A DNA stretch of 64,000 nt from Parus major (taxonomy: Eukaryota > Chordata > Aves > Passeriformes > Paridae), in contig NC_031768.1 of the NCBI RefSeq assembly GCF_001522545.3, forward strand, positions 86,967,144-87,031,143, read 5' to 3'. The position numbers and the translations under genes are program-made. Below, piece by piece: positions 11,648 to 26,600 of the stretch; within the stretch, counting starts at the first letter, position 1; each line of letters starts with the position of its first letter. Under the pieces are notes generated by a model, which searched no databases, was not told where the DNA came from, and saw only the letters and a list, made by a program, of their open reading frames with translations.

Positions 11648-14600
11648 CTAGAGACACATAAACCCTTCATCAGCCAGGCAACCACCTGAAATGCACTAGG
11701 AAACAGTAACCAAAGGGGAAGCAAGCACCCTCTGCCAGGGCTGAGCCACCTAATCTGGTCGCTGCACAGTGAGGTCAGAGCAGGCCAATAATGGCTCTGC
11801 CCTCTGTCACCAGGAGACAGAGATGACCGCTATCTGCTGCACACAGAGCACACAAGATGCATCTTTACAGTCTGCATTGCTCACACTGCCTCTCCTCCTG
11901 CTGGGGACAGGGAGGTGAACAACCCCTGCTCCTCTGGTGACAGCCTGATTACCTGGGATCAAAGTCTGCAACAGGCCGGAGGAGCTGGGGACTTGAGATG
12001 AAATGTTGCAGCTGTGCCCGGATTTCCTGAAAATGAGGCCGCCTCATCCGATCGTGTGACCAGCAACTCTTCATGAGTTCATAGAGGATAGATGGACAAT
12101 CCACAGGCGGGGGGAGTCGGTACCCATCCTCTAAGCTTTTCATCACCTGCACAGAGGACACAGAGAAATCTGGCCAAGAGCAGAGAGTGCTGAAGAGGAG
12201 CCAGAGGCCTCCCTCCATTTACCACTTCACAGTGTGCAGTCAGGTAGGGGTTGGTGCAGGTTACATGTGTATGACACGGGGTTTGGGCAGCATGGTACAA
12301 GATCAAGACACCTAAGGGATACCAAAAACTTAAGTGGCATATGCATGTATTTCCAGTCCTTCACTTTATAGTTTAGCTTCCATTTGCCACTCAGGACATG
12401 TTCGTGAGAAGTGAGGACAAAATGGTCCTGGCACAGGCACAGTGAGAGAAGGGGAACCAGACTCTGAGGAATAATTTTAACAACACATGCTGAGCCTAGA
12501 ATGAGACCAGACATAATGCTCCAGAGCCAAAGGAGAAAACAAAACCAGTAGAAGTATCTCCAGATCCAAATGCCATGGCTGATTTAAACACTCTTCAACT
12601 TGGCCTAATGCTGTTGACACCTCACTACTTATTGCCCTTGACTTGGTTACCCTGATTTTCAGCAGGGAGAGAAACACAGTAATGTGTTCAAAAGAAAGTC
12701 AAGACTACAGGCTGAGGGAGATCTACACAAGTTTTTCCCCATATGCCTCATTTATTTTTTAAATCAGCTCTTGAACTCAGCGTCTGTTACCTCTTGATTG
12801 GTCATGTGCCCATATGGCTTGTCACCAAACGACAGCACCTCCCACATGACGATTCCAAAGCTCCAGACATCACTGGCTGAGGTGAAAATGCGATGGGCAA
12901 TGGCTTCAGGGGCTGTCCATCGGATAGGAATCTTACCACCCTGTAAAAGAGCAGAAACATAGTGTATCCAGCATGTATCATTGAGCTGTATTTCTCCAGC
13001 CTTTTCATACAAGGACCTTACAAAGTGGTTCAGAGATTGAGCCCACTTCATTTGAAGTGACATGTAGCCACCCCAGGGAAATTTCTCAAAAGAAGAGAAA
13101 TATTCTTGGAAAGTAAATGAGTTTAAGCCCTCTGTTCAGCTGAACGCTACACAAAATCTCTGCTGTGGGAGTAAGAGCCTGATACCAGTCACAGCCCTGC
13201 TTTGAAGGACACCACGCATTAGAATTACTGGAGCTTTCATTGAAAGAGACATGGAGATGACTCTAGTCCAAAATTCTGATCACAGCAAGGCTATCTTCAA
13301 AGCTAGATTTAGTAACTGAGTTCAAGAGATCAGACCTCCTACTTTGCTTCTCATTTTAACACCACAGTCCCTCTGAATTTTTTAGCATACAAAATCAACA
13401 TGGACTCCAGAGACAAAAGTACCACCTTCTGCACCATCCACACCATGACTTGCAGTTTTACTACAGATTTTCCTCAGAGCCTACAGTTAACTTACAAGGT
13501 TGTAAGACTGGCTTTGTGTTACCTTGGTTTCATAGGTTCCTTCTGCATCATTCTCCAAAATTCGGGAGAGACCGAAGTCAGACACCTTGCACTGGAGGCT
13601 GCGTGTTACCAGGATGTTGCGAGCAGCCAGATCCCGGTGCACATAATTGTGCTCTGAAAGGTAGGTCATGCCAGAGGCTATTCCCTGCAGCATGCTCACA
13701 AGCTGCACAGGGCTAAATTTTTCCTCATTCTCCTGCAGGGAAGAAGAAGTGAGAGAAGTGTCACCAATCCGCCTGGTTTCTAGTCACTGACCTTATCAAC
13801 ACACTAAAGTGGACAGTGGTGAACAAGCAAAAAGGCAATGCTGCAGCCCAAAGGCTCCAACAGGTTGTCACTAAGGGACTGGTGGTGGTCTCCAGTCATC
13901 ATTAAGCAGTTGCATCTCAACTACCAAAGATGCCACTCTTGTAACTGAACAAATTGGATGGCATTAAGCTTCTGCTGCCAACACTGGAAATGTCAGTAAG
14001 CAGGAAGTAAGTGGATGTCTGGATCTTACTTCTAGATTTATTTTAGGGCCCTAAATCCAGGTCAAGTGCAAGTTCTGGTAGTTCACAAGCCTGTTACAGA
14101 TTGGAGTTTCTCACCCGGAGGAAGGTATCCAGTGCTCCATTTTCCATATACTCAGTGATGATCATCATTGGCCTCCCTTAAGGAAGACAAGAGGGTTTCA
14201 GCCTTTTTCAAATTCTCCCACTCTTGCCTTTCAAAGCTCTCCATATTCCCCAACACACAGAACCATGTCCAGCCCCAGCTAACACCCTCACTCCACTGGC
14301 ACAGCTGGCTGCCCCTTCTCCTTACATATCTCCCAATGACCTTGTACTCCTCCTTGTATTGCATATATGACCCTGCAGCATCCCTCACACTATCCTGTCT
14401 TCTCATCTACTCACCAGCCCTAGGAGATCTCTCCTAGCACTGCCTCAGAACTCTGTTGGAAATCCATACCCCTCCTCCTCCCCTCATTCTCTGACATGAC
14501 AATGCCTGTCTTCTCCCAGAACAGCCTCTCTGACAGAAAACTCTCTAAGAAAGGCCTGAGAAGTGTGCCAGTTTCTGCTCTCATCCCAGAACTCTCTGTC

Positions 14601-17600
14601 ACACACTCTAACTTACTTTTGGTGACAACTCCCTCCAGACGCACAATGTTCGGGTGATTGAACTGCCCCATAATTGTTGCTTCACGCAGGAAGTTCCACC
14701 ACTGTGAGTCTGAATATGTTGACTTCAGAGTCTTGATGGCAACCACAATACGTTCTTTCCCTGGGAGTCGCAGGGACCCACGATAGACCTCCCCAAACTC
14801 CCCTGAAGACAACCAGAGACAAAATGTCACACGTGAACTCGAGGATAGGCAGCAAAACAACAGTGTGGGGAAACTGAAAGATGGGGAGAGCAGTAAGTAA
14901 CTCACCCTCTCCAATCACATTCTCCATGGTGACACAAGAGATGTCCAGTTCCTTAGTGAATTCCAGTACCCCTCTGCTGGGGTCATCATATGGTTGCAGG
15001 TCTACGTAGGGTTTCAACCAGACCTTCTCTGTGGTAAAGGGAAATAAAAGAGCAAATTAACCTGTCGACTGTTTGGACAACCATTTTAGGGCATAACTAC
15101 AAAAGCAGAAGTGAATCCACCAGCTTCTGATGCAGCAAAAAAATCTATCAAACCTACACTGAAGAGTAGAACTGTTGTGGGAAGAGGCATATTGTAGCAG
15201 AAAAGCCATGCCAGTGTCTGGTCTCAAACTAGTGCTTCTTTTCATTCCTTCCATCACATTCTAGACTTCTCCCTGGTTTTATTACCCCTTTGAACCTCAC
15301 CTCGCTCAAAGCCCGAAGTATTGTAATCTGGCCGTGCACGTCTCCGACGGCCCCTCCTGGAACATCAGAAAGAGTAGTGAAAATAAAATGGTCAGCAGAT
15401 AGCAAAGGGAAAAAGCAAGACTTCCAAGGTTGGTTGGTTAGGGACCAGGTTGGTTAGGGTTAAGGGTAGCACAGAGCAAAGTGGAACCACACACTGCACC
15501 TACTTGGAAAAGTACAGCTGGCAATAAAATGTGATGCTTCATTAATATTTAGAAATGGAGTTTTGTTTTCATACAGGGAGTTCTATGCTGAGTTACAGAC
15601 GAATTTCTGTTTATTTCATGTTTTCTGTACACTTTAAGTAGAATATCTGATTTTCTTAAAACCAAGCAATAGCAGCCTTATAGACATTGAGAAGGAAAGT
15701 AGCATTCTGTATGTGGGTAGAGGAGCCCAACAGTAATGGTTTGTGGAAAACAGTTTGAAATTACTGAATACATGTATTACCACTCAGCTGGTCTGCAGCT
15801 ATAGAAATGATTGTACCTTAACAATGTTTTTATTCCTCTTTAATGATAACAATATGATACTTCTGGATTATAATGAAACTGAGAAATCATGACACATTCC
15901 TCTGCTCCCAACAGCAAACATTGTCTTACAATATCAATCCCCCGAACCCTGCTAATCAAAATTATTTACTGAGACCCTTTCCATCTTGCTGCAGCACACT
16001 GGTGTATTTCTTCTCTAACTAATATCTAACTAATATTCTAATTTCTTCTCTTCTCTACCTATACAATGTCCTGTGAGAAATCAACCTCCCTTTCTCAAAC
16101 TCGCATAGCTCAGCTCTTCCTACATCTGTACCTTTCTCAGTACCAAAAATCAATACTTACTTTCGCCGAAACATGAGAAATCCCACAATCAGCCCAATAA
16201 ATAGGAGAACTCCAAAGATAATAGAGACTATGACTCCACCAGACAGAGCTCCCGTGTCTGCAGGAACAAAGAGAGAGGCCATATCACTTAGACTAATATC
16301 TATTTGTCTGGAACATACTGACCAGCTTCTACCAGTTAATGGCATTAGGCAAGTTACAGCCACTTGTCTTCCAGGCAGCAGAGCCACCAGGCTTCCATTT
16401 ATGTTCTCAAGCTAAAGCTAGGCATTTCCACAAAGTACATTTGAATTCATCAGAGAAAATGCTTTATTACCTCTGCTGGTCTTTTAAAAACCTATTTCCC
16501 ATAATTTGAAAAAAAATAAAATTAAGAACTTAAAATGCATTAATGGAGAAGTAATGAGAATCTACATATTTTTAATATTTTCCCAAAGAGATTTAGGAAA
16601 ACATCCAGAAGAAAGAAAAATCCCCAATTTTTTAATTTTTTTTTTTTTTTAAAAAATGAGTAAATTTTAAAGCAAGGAACAGATGATACACAGAACTGTG
16701 TTTCATCTGTGTAGGGAAGTGTTTCCTAATATCTAGTCCAATGGTCAGCATCCATAAAGCCTAATTAACACTAGTTATTCTTCCTCTGACTCATCCCACT
16801 AAAATTATTTAAAAATCACCAGCTTAGTTAAGCAGAAATCAAGAGACAGAGCTAATGTCCTTGTTTTGTTAAAATCAAAAAAGCAAAGATTTGGAAGGTG
16901 AAATAGTATCTTTACCAATAAAATGGGCAAGCTTTTAGAGACATAGGACTTCTGCAGGAATTTAAGGGATCTAAATTAGCAAATTCAAATTTAAATCAAA
17001 AATTGACACTCCCTGAAAATCCTGCTACACTAATATTCCTAGACTATAACAGCTAAAAAATGCTCCTAGTATTATCAAACAAGAACTCTGATCAAATGCT
17101 GGCACTTCTTTTTAATCCCTTTCATATTCAAAATACCTTTGTCTTGGCATGATAAAGTGATCAACTTTCATTTCAAATAAAATATAGTATTGATGAAAGT
17201 ATTTTCTAACTTATTCTTTCTTAAAACAATTGTGCATGCTAATTTAGATCTTTTTCACAGGGCCTTTGTACATTATTTAATTGGTTAAACAGAATTTTGG
17301 TTATCATCATTTGTTACTGTGACTTCATGAAGATTTTACCTAAAGCTCCTGGTGCCGAAAAGGGCCCAATCTTTATATTCCAGTAATGGTATCCCAACTC
17401 CTTATCAGCTTTTACACTGTTAAGTTAACTATTTAGTTACATTAAGGCAGGCCTTAGCTTTCTTCCTTGTGTCCTTATTTCATTACAAAAGTAGTCTTTC
17501 AAATGTAGCACTTCAATAAATGTATTTCTAAAGTTATCCATAGGGTCAAAAGGAACGAGTCTGTGTAATGAAGAGAGAGCAAATTCCATTACAGAAAACT

Positions 17601-20600
17601 TTAGATTAAGGGGAAGTTTCTGGGTGAGCCAGGGAAAGAGGAGGTTGGATGTTCTTTGACACAGAACAAAGGTCTTTTAGTGGCCCTGGAAGCTTGGCCT
17701 TCTACACATTGTACTTTGGTGAAGAACTTTTTTTCAGTGGCACATACCATCCCTTTGGGCAGAGCTACATTCAGGAGCTGGACTACATACAGTGGACCTG
17801 ATAAAGCTGGAAAAAAATAGTGCTGAGGTCTTCTGAGTTCTCCTTTTCACTAGTAAATGGCACACAAAAGGAGGCATATGGTAATCATTTCACCAGCATT
17901 CAAACTTAGAAACATTAGCCAAAATTAAAATGTCTTTCAAGAACTAAATGAAGGTCTGGTTAAGTATTGTGCCAGTACAGTATACTAAACTGAGATTGAT
18001 CAGGTTTAAAGGGGAAAGTGCAAGCAGATTTTATAAGACAGCAAGGAAACAAGAAAAATGCCTTTTGTCTTTACAAAGCAACAGGCTTGGCTCTGGTGAC
18101 AAGGAACTCAGGAGAGTGGTGTCTTGCCTTACAGCCAGCAGAACAAAAAGAGATCCATGTGTCATGAGAACATACAATCTGATGGGGAAGTGAGTTTCTC
18201 CCAGATGGGATACCAGTGCTTGTCCTTTACCTGGTGGAAGGGTGCGAAACTCCTGCTCTGGGGAGTAGGGCCCAGGCCCAAGGGGTGTGATGGATCTCAC
18301 ACGGAGCAGGTAGGCTGTGTCTGGCTGCAGGTCTCTCAGAGTGACATTCGGCTCAACAAGGTGCTTCACTGTGTAACGTGCCTCCTCTCCCTGCAGGCAC
18401 CAAACAGGATCAAGTAACAGATGCATGCTGAACAAGAGGACACTTCCAGCCCTTTGGGTAGAAGGGGGAAGAGCAAATCATGCAGGCCTTACCTTCTCAA
18501 AGAACATGACCTCATACTCTACTGAGGTTCGGCTGCGTTGCCGTGGGGCAAGCCAAGAAACAGAAAGACTACTGTCATCTCTCTGTGTCAGAATAAACTG
18601 GGATACTGTCACTGGAGCTGCAGTGGGAGAGAATAGAGAACATGAGGGAGAAATACAAACAAAATGCCAGCTACATCCTCTCTCCACCAGAAGCTCTGGT
18701 CATACCATGCAACTGGAACTGAGTCTCATTGCCACTGTCATTTTTCTCTTGTGTGGTGGAAGGGAAATTAGGTCTCTGGTTGTAATTAATTGCTTTCCAT
18801 GAATAGTGTGCTTCTGCCCCAACAGTGGAAGCACAACTTTGTTTGACCCTCAACACAAAATCTGTGCTCCAAGAAATTACATTTATTCCAGGACTGCACT
18901 GAAAGTGTCCAGTTTTACATAAAAAATGTCAGGATTTTATGCTTCTACAGCAGCAGTAGCGCAGCTATCCTATGTAATGATTTATGAATGCAGCTGCATT
19001 GCATAAGAGTACAGTGAAACTCAAAGCTCAAAATGTCTCAGCTGACTGCAAATGCATGCTGTTCATGAATAAAAAGATAATTCTCAAGACTCTGCAAGGA
19101 CTGAGGAGTTAAGCCTGGTTCTCTCCTTGTCCTTCATCATCATCAGGAAGTGATGAGGCAAGCCAAAAGTAGCTCAGCTTTTCTAGCTCACAGTTATGCT
19201 GCCCCCGCATAGCATCAGGAGGAAAAGTCATATTTTGTTACTAAATTGGAACCCAGGGAATGCACCAAGGGCTGTTGAGCACTGTGATGTCATTTTTCTA
19301 TAATCACATTTCACGATGCTCTGGAAAGTATTTACAGGACAGCCAAACTAGCCAGATTGAAGCTAACCAATAGAAATGTGTCAAGATTTAACATCCTCAT
19401 CCCTCCACGCTTTCAAAACCTTCTTTTTTCCCCAGTTACACTAGGGTTTCTGTTGTGTTTGGTGTTTTGCAATATCTGAGTCACGGGAAATATTTCATGA
19501 CACAGCCCTCGTTCTTCCTGTCACACAGGTAACAATACTTAGGCTGTGTGACAGGGAAGGCTTCATCCTCCTCACCTCTGCTAAGTTCCTGGTGGATTCA
19601 TAGCTCTTGGTGGATAATGATTACTGCCACTTTGATTTGCAAGGAATATGACTAATGGACTTTACATGCCAGAGGCAGAGGTACTTTAGAATCCTTATCA
19701 TACCATACCAGCACACGTGTCAGGCAGAAGGAGAAGATGGAGAAAGCTTAAATATTCAGAGAGATTCTTCTTCCTTTTCGTGATGAGCAGGAAGAAATTC
19801 TCTCTGTTTCTGCTAACCTGCATGTCCAACTGAGACCCAGACAGCTGGAGCAGTTCTCTGTGGAGCAGGTCCCATTCCTGAGACACCATTATGGGCTTCC
19901 ACAGTGAATGTGTAATTGGTGTAAGCTTCTAGGCCATCCACATCCACTGCAGGTTTTGTGAGACCAGAGGCACTGGGGGAGAACACCACACCAGCCTCAC
20001 AGGGCTCACAGGACAGGAAATGGCAGCGCTGGCAGAAGACTGTGTAAGTCAGGTCCTTCCTCCCGCCGTGGTCACTGGGTGGCTGCCACCACAGACTCAG
20101 CTGGGTGCCAATGAGGGAGAAGCTGACATTTCGAGGAGCCGAGGGTGGGCCTACAGCGAGCACAAAAGAAAGTGTCAGAGCCAGCTGTTAATGCCCAAAG
20201 TTCTGCAACAACTTCCCATCTGCTGATTCATTTCAAATGGAGCCCTCTCTTCACCCCAGCCTCTGTCTCTGAACTCTCATTCCCATTTTCTAACCATTTT
20301 TTCCCCCCATATCACTGTTCATGAAATCACAGAATAGTTTGGGTTGGATGAGACCTTAAAGATCTTCTAGTTCCAACCCCCCCACCATGAGCAGGAACCT
20401 CTTTCACTAGACCAGGTTCCTCCAAGCCCCATTAAACCTGGCTTTGAACACTTCCAGGGATAGAGCACCCACCTGTTCCAGTGTCTCATCACCCTCATCA
20501 TAAAAAATTTCTTCCCTATGTCCCATCTAAATCTACCCTCTTTCAGTTTAAAACCATTGTCCCTTGTGCTGTCACTACAGACCTTGATATAAGAACCCTT

Positions 20601-23600
20601 TCTTCATCTTTCTTGCAGACCCTACAAGATGATCTCCACAAAGCTTTTCTTCTCAGGCTGAACAATCCCAACTCTCTCAACCTTTCCTCATAAGAGGAGT
20701 TCTATCCCTACAGTCATTTTAGCCCTCCCCTGGACCTGATACAATAGGTAGGTACGTGTCTCTCTTGTACTGGGAGCCCCAGACCTGGATGTAGCCCTCC
20801 AGATGAGGTCTCACAAGAGCAGAGTGGAGGAAGAGAATCCCCTCCCTTACCCTGCTGGCCACATACTTTTGATGCAGTACAGGATACACTTGGCTTTCTG
20901 AGCTGCAAGCTCACACTGCTGGCCCATGCCACATTTTTCACCCACCAGTACCCCCAAGTTCCTCTCTGTGGTGCTGCTCTCAGTAAGTTCATCCCCCAGC
21001 CTGTGTATCCACAGGCTGTATTTTTCTTTCTTTCAGTGTGCAACTCACGGGTGCAAGCAATGTTCTGGCCCTCAGAAGGTGCTCGATAGAAGCCTGCATT
21101 GCAGGAACAAGATGTGGCCCCTGACTCGTTGGACAAGCTGTTGGGGGGACACTTCAGGCAGCGTTTAGCATCCAGGGAATGGCGGTAGAACCCTCGCTGG
21201 CAGGCTGTGGAAGGACAAATAAGATAATCAATAAACCCAGATCAACAAAATAAAACCCTCCTGGCAGTTTTGCTCAGCTTCTTGAACACTCCTTTATCTG
21301 CCTCCATTTTTTTAGTTCACAGAAATATTTAGGTTGGAAGGAACACCTGGACACCTAAATCAACCATCTCAGAGCAGACAGACAGAAGATGCAAACTCAA
21401 GGTAGCATCAGTATTATGACAGGACTTTCAGTCTGAGGAAGGGGAACTAATTCCTCACAGATGTTGTATGAATACAGAGTCCTGTCAACCTCAAAAACTT
21501 CCAGTGTAAACCCTGGTCACCACTTGTGTCCTTCAAGCTTTCCATACCATAAATAAGAACCATAAACAGCAGCTACAAACCCTTGCACTCCTCAGAGTCT
21601 TCTGCTTTCTGACTTCATATGGGGTAGCCAGTAGGCTTTTTAGCAGGAGCATCTTTGCTAATTTCAAGTGTTGTACCAGAGGATTGTCTAGCAGGGCCCT
21701 GGGGAATATCTAGGAAGCTATCAGTTCACCTCACAGCATCGAGTGTAATTGGCTATGGAGCCAACACAGACTGCGAGGGAATAAGTGTCACGTGTTTTCT
21801 ACTGTCAGTCCTACAAAAATGAGCAGCCACACTCCCTTAGCATAACATCTGCCAACCTGTTTTTGCTGTGTTACTATTAGTTCAATCCACAGAAGCACTG
21901 GTCAGCTTGCCAGTTGTCTCAAGGTCATGATCCACCTCTATGGCTGTGTAGCTGGGAGAAGAAAATCAGTGGCAGAGCTTAAGGCAACCCGTGAATTTAA
22001 TGGTTTGCCAGCCTGTGTTAAATGGATCAAATGTTCTTTAGCTAAAGAAACATCCAACCTACTGCTAATCAGATGGTTGAGAAATGCATACACTAATTTT
22101 CTGCCAGAGCTACCACTTTACATTTAACCTGCACATTGAGGGAATGACCCTTTTTATATTGCACTATAAAAGCAACAATATCCTGTGTAATCCCTCAGGA
22201 GATCCCAGTGGAGAAAACCATCTGTTCAGAAGCCTCACACAAATGGCTTACTGTGGTATAGTATAGGAAATTATTCTTTATCAAGAAGACAAAAAAAAAA
22301 AAACAACCCAGCCATTCCTACTATGTGACACAGAGGAATACCTGAGGGACCTTGAAAACTTTCCACTAACACAGGCCAAACAAGACTACTCATCATCAGA
22401 CTGCAGAAGGGATGCTTAAAGAGCCCAGAAAAGAGAAATAATCACAAATAGGAGCAACCAGCACCTTCTGATTCCAGGAAATGACAGAACCACTCAGGAA
22501 AATCTATCATTCTGAGATACAATCATGCAGCTATGTGATTAATGATAGCAAAGGCCATTGAAAATAATTAAAAGGCTCAAGTATTGATTGTCACAGCCCA
22601 AAAGGATTCCAATTATACTCCAGATCAAATCATCCCTTTGAGAAACAGGCAGTAAAAGTTACTTTGATCTTCAGGCTCACAACTGAGAACACTTCTAACA
22701 TGCTGGACTGAAGATGAAAGTTTTGAGGCCTTCTGTCGCTTTGCTCCAGCTAAGATATGAGAGTTCCTGACATTGAATCAGTTTAGGTCAGGAGAACTTT
22801 GAGATGAAAAACAAAGGAAGTACATGGCCACTTGCTTGTATAACACAGAGGTTCTGATGTTGCCTGTCACACCACCTGTGTGACACAATATAAATACACT
22901 GTTATCAGGCTGAGACCGTCTGCAAGTAAATTACAGAAATTTGGGGTTGGGAACCTTTTACAAGAATCACAGAATCAATTAGGCTGGAAAAGATCTCTGA
23001 GATCAAGTCCAACCTGTGACTGAACACTATCATGTCAACTGCACTGCGGCACTAAGCACCACACTCATTCTTTCCTTAAACAGCTTTAGGGATGGTGACT
23101 CCACCACCTGCTTTGGCAGCCCACTCCAATGTCAAATCACCCCTTTTGTCAAGAAATTCTTCCTAATGTCCAGCCTAAACCAGCTAAAGACTCTGTCCTC
23201 TAGTCCTGGCACTCCTTGCCTGGGAGAAGAGACTGATCCCCACCTGGCTACACCCTCCTTTCAGGTGTCTGTAGAGAGTGATAAGGTTTCCCCTGAGCCT
23301 CTATGCTGGACACCCACAGCTCCTCCAGCCACTCCTCGTAAGACTTGTGTTGCAGAACAGGTAACTCCGACCCGAGGAGAGCCTCCGGTCCTCCAGTTCT
23401 GAGCTGCAGCGTCCCACCGGCCTCTCCGAGCAGGAGCTGCCTTGCGGGGAGACATCAGCCTGGCAGGGAGGCCGCAGGGCGGGAGCTGCAGGGCCACTCG
23501 GGCCGCAGGGACAGACCCGGGAGGCGAGGGCAGGACCGGGGACACCGGCGATAAGAGGCGGCGGCCGGCAGGGGGCGGGAGCGGCCCGCGGAGCCCGGCC

Positions 23601-26600
23601 CGGCCCCGCCTCAGGGCGGTGCGGAGCGGCCCCGGCCCCGCCCGGCCCGGCGCGGCGCTGGGACCGCCGGTGAGGACGGGCCTGCTGGGCTCCCGGCTCC
23701 CCCCGCCCTGCCCCGGGGCTGCGGAGGTGGAGGGACGGCTGCCCGGGGGCGGGGGAGGCGGGAGCACAGCCAGCAGCCTCGGCCCCCGCCCAGCCCCGCT
23801 GGCCCCCGGCTTCCCCGGGCCTTGGGTACCCGCTCCGGGCGGCGCGATGGGAAAAACAAGCCTGGGAAAGGGCCGGCTCGCCAAGCACCAGAGGGTAGAG
23901 AGGATGGCTGGGGCTCTTCCTTCATTCCTTATTCCTGCAGGTGCCCCTCGAGAGTCTGCCAGCCAGGGAGGGCTGCAGGCAGCAGACCGGGGCTGACGGG
24001 GAGCTCGGCTCACCTGCCGCCCTGCAGAGCCCAGCAAGGAGCACAGGCCGGGGCACAGCCAGCCTCCGTGGGTACAGCAGATTACGTGCTGGAGGAAGTT
24101 AATCACGAGCTCTGCGTTTATGGGCAGCAAAGTCTGAATGCTCTGGGGCAGGCACGGCTTTTCTGGGACTGTGGCGTGGCTGAGCCATTCTGCACCCAGC
24201 AGAGCTTTATACACCTGGGAATTCACTGAGACAATGAGGGAACTAGTTAAGGACCTGACCCTCTGGCTTTCTGCTGTCTCCTGTCCTGCAACAGAGGTCA
24301 GGTTCTTCTCCCTGTTTAAAAGCAAAGGTGCAGTTTTCCCTTTTTTTTTTTCTCCCTACTTTAGGAAAAAGTCAGAGTCAGAATTACACTGCAAGGTCTT
24401 CCATCCTGTCACACTTCACATGTCTGAAGAAGTCCTCTTCTGTTCTGAAGACAAAGTAAAAACTGTGATTTCAGTCTTTATCCTGAGCTGGATTGCTCCC
24501 AGTCCATTGCAGAGTCTGGTCTTTCCTGCCGAGGGAGCAGATCCTAAGATATCCTCCTGCATTCAACTTCTCCCCTGATGCTCCAATAAGACACTATTCT
24601 GGTCATGAGGTACCTCTCCCTACTCCTGCTAGGTTCTCCCCTCTTCCTTTCCTCTCCTGGGAGACCCCCTTGGTCCCTACTAATCCTGCAAAACCTACTT
24701 CTGGCTGCAGCTGTACCGGGGCGGAGTGGGATGAAAGCACAGATGTAGAATGAACCTGTGCTGCGATAGCAGGCGAGGCTTGTCCAGACATGACAGCTTC
24801 CCTGCCCCTTCCCACAGGAGTGCTCTCAGGAGGGCGGGGAGAGCTGTGTAGCACCTAAGTGGAAAAACTGGCTGGGCTGTGGAAGGAGAGGGGATTGCTG
24901 GAGGAGGGCAAGGATCTTGTGCTTCAACCTTCTCCAGCTCCCCAAGCAAAACGAGCAGCAAGCAGTAGGGATCCATAGAGACACCAGATCCCTGTAGCAG
25001 AGCAAAGCAGAGACATGGGGCACCTGCTGAATCTGAGAGCACCTCGTGGATCCCTCTGGCCTTAGCCTTGTGCCATACAGCTCTGGCAACGGAAGCAGAG
25101 ATCTGCTGTCTTTTACCTCTCTCCGTGCAATAACACATATCCCCATATCCCCCAAAACACCACACATGTTTCTAAGTTGCCTTTAGAAGCTGAATCTTGT
25201 CCCCTCTGCAGCCACGGGAGAGCCCTGCACTTCTTACTCCAACAACCCTTGCTTGCTGTGACTCCAGTGCCCTAGTGACTCTTGATGGCTAATTGCTCTT
25301 CTGAAGAGGAGCAGGCACCATGGTATCGTACAATATGCTTTACGTGGCTTCCCATGGCAGAAGAGCCATCCCAGCCCAAGAAGAACGAGGGACAGAGGAG
25401 AATCTTGTCCCCTCTGCCTCTCAGCTTTCTAGTCATGGGACAAATACCCTGCTCTGTGCGTCTAACCCGTCTGCCCTGAGAGAACAAGGCTGCTGTTCAA
25501 GGGTTGAGAACCAGTTGTTGAGTGAGTCAGTGTCAATCACATAGTTACAGCGCGCAGAAACTAGCTCCAGAGCTGGAAGCTCCTGGATGAAGCCCAAGAG
25601 GGAGTGGAGAGGTGTGTGCAGGTCTTACACCTGACACATGAGGAGAAAAATCACAACTGAAGAAGAGAAGCTTAGGAGAAGGTAAAGAGAAGGAAAGATA
25701 CAAGATACAGAGGGTGGGCAAGGGAGAGGTAGACCACACTAACTCCCCTGATCCCACTTTCTGCTTACATATACTCTGATCTCTAGCTCTCTGGAACCTC
25801 TCCCATGGCCTACAGCTAGCGTCTGCATACTCACCTACGCAGCTCCCATCGACTTCCTCAAACCCCACAGCACAAAGGCATCGGCCCACTGGTACCAGCC
25901 ACTCCCCGTCAGTGCTGCAGTGCATCCTGGGGGGAGAGCCCACTTCTTCAGCTGCGTACTCCACACAGACCCCAGGCACTTCTGTCAGCCCTTCTGACCC
26001 TGCCAGCGTCTCTGGAAAACGGGCCAGGCCCCGCACTGCTTCTGGGCAGGTCTTGTAATACACTCGGACAGACACCATCGCTACACAAGCTCCAGAGTTC
26101 TGGAAAGCCAGGTAGAAGCCCCGGCGAGAGAGCTTCCCAATGGAGCACACTTCTGTGTTCAGCTGCATGGCTCCCGACTCGATGTCTCTGCTTGTGAAAC
26201 TTCGATCTGCTGCCACAGTGTTGAGCTACATGAAAAAGAGAAAGACAACAGCTTTACCATCTGAGCAGAGCACAGCAGCTGAGATACCCATGCCTCTCAA
26301 GCCTCTTTTACACTAAAGCCTTTTAGGGGCTGTCTGGTCAACTGCTTCTAATGCCACTGCACTGCATACTTTCTTTATACTTGGAAGAGGTGTTAAAAAT
26401 GGGGCGGGCATCTTTTCCTGCTCTGTACCTTCCATCCATCATCTCCTTCAACTGCTTTGTAGTCATTCACTGCTCTTCTACAGTACCCTGTGTTCCGAGT
26501 CTCTGATTTTAGAGGTCTTCAGGAACTGCCCCTTACAGGAGCAAATCTTTTTTCTGTGGCAATTTTCTTTGCAAATTGCATGCAGTAAATTCACAACACC

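Larger units (their letters stand above)
21205..25834 (-). other. EPHA1: EPHA1 intron 4: CR1 pieces and an internal CpG island
   Basis: No EPHA1 exon within. A short reverse CR1 tail lies at about 21314-21380 ('ttcacagaaatatttaggtt'). A longer reverse CR1 lies at about 22963-23355 and is followed directly by a CpG island (23360-23990); both are listed separately. The remainder (21380-22960, 24000-25830) shows no gene that I recognise. Confidence 0.7.

Noticed and set aside
15428..15470. Telomere-like ttaggg units in EPHA1 intron 10
   Set aside because: Only two or three imperfect copies within ggttggttaggg; not an interstitial telomeric array.
23261..24325. Long - strand open frame (354 codons) through the CpG island
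   Set aside because: Composition-driven: GC-rich sequence lacks stops on both strands, the frame begins in unrelated DNA and runs into a CR1, and the Pro/Ala/Arg/Gly-rich translation has no domain.
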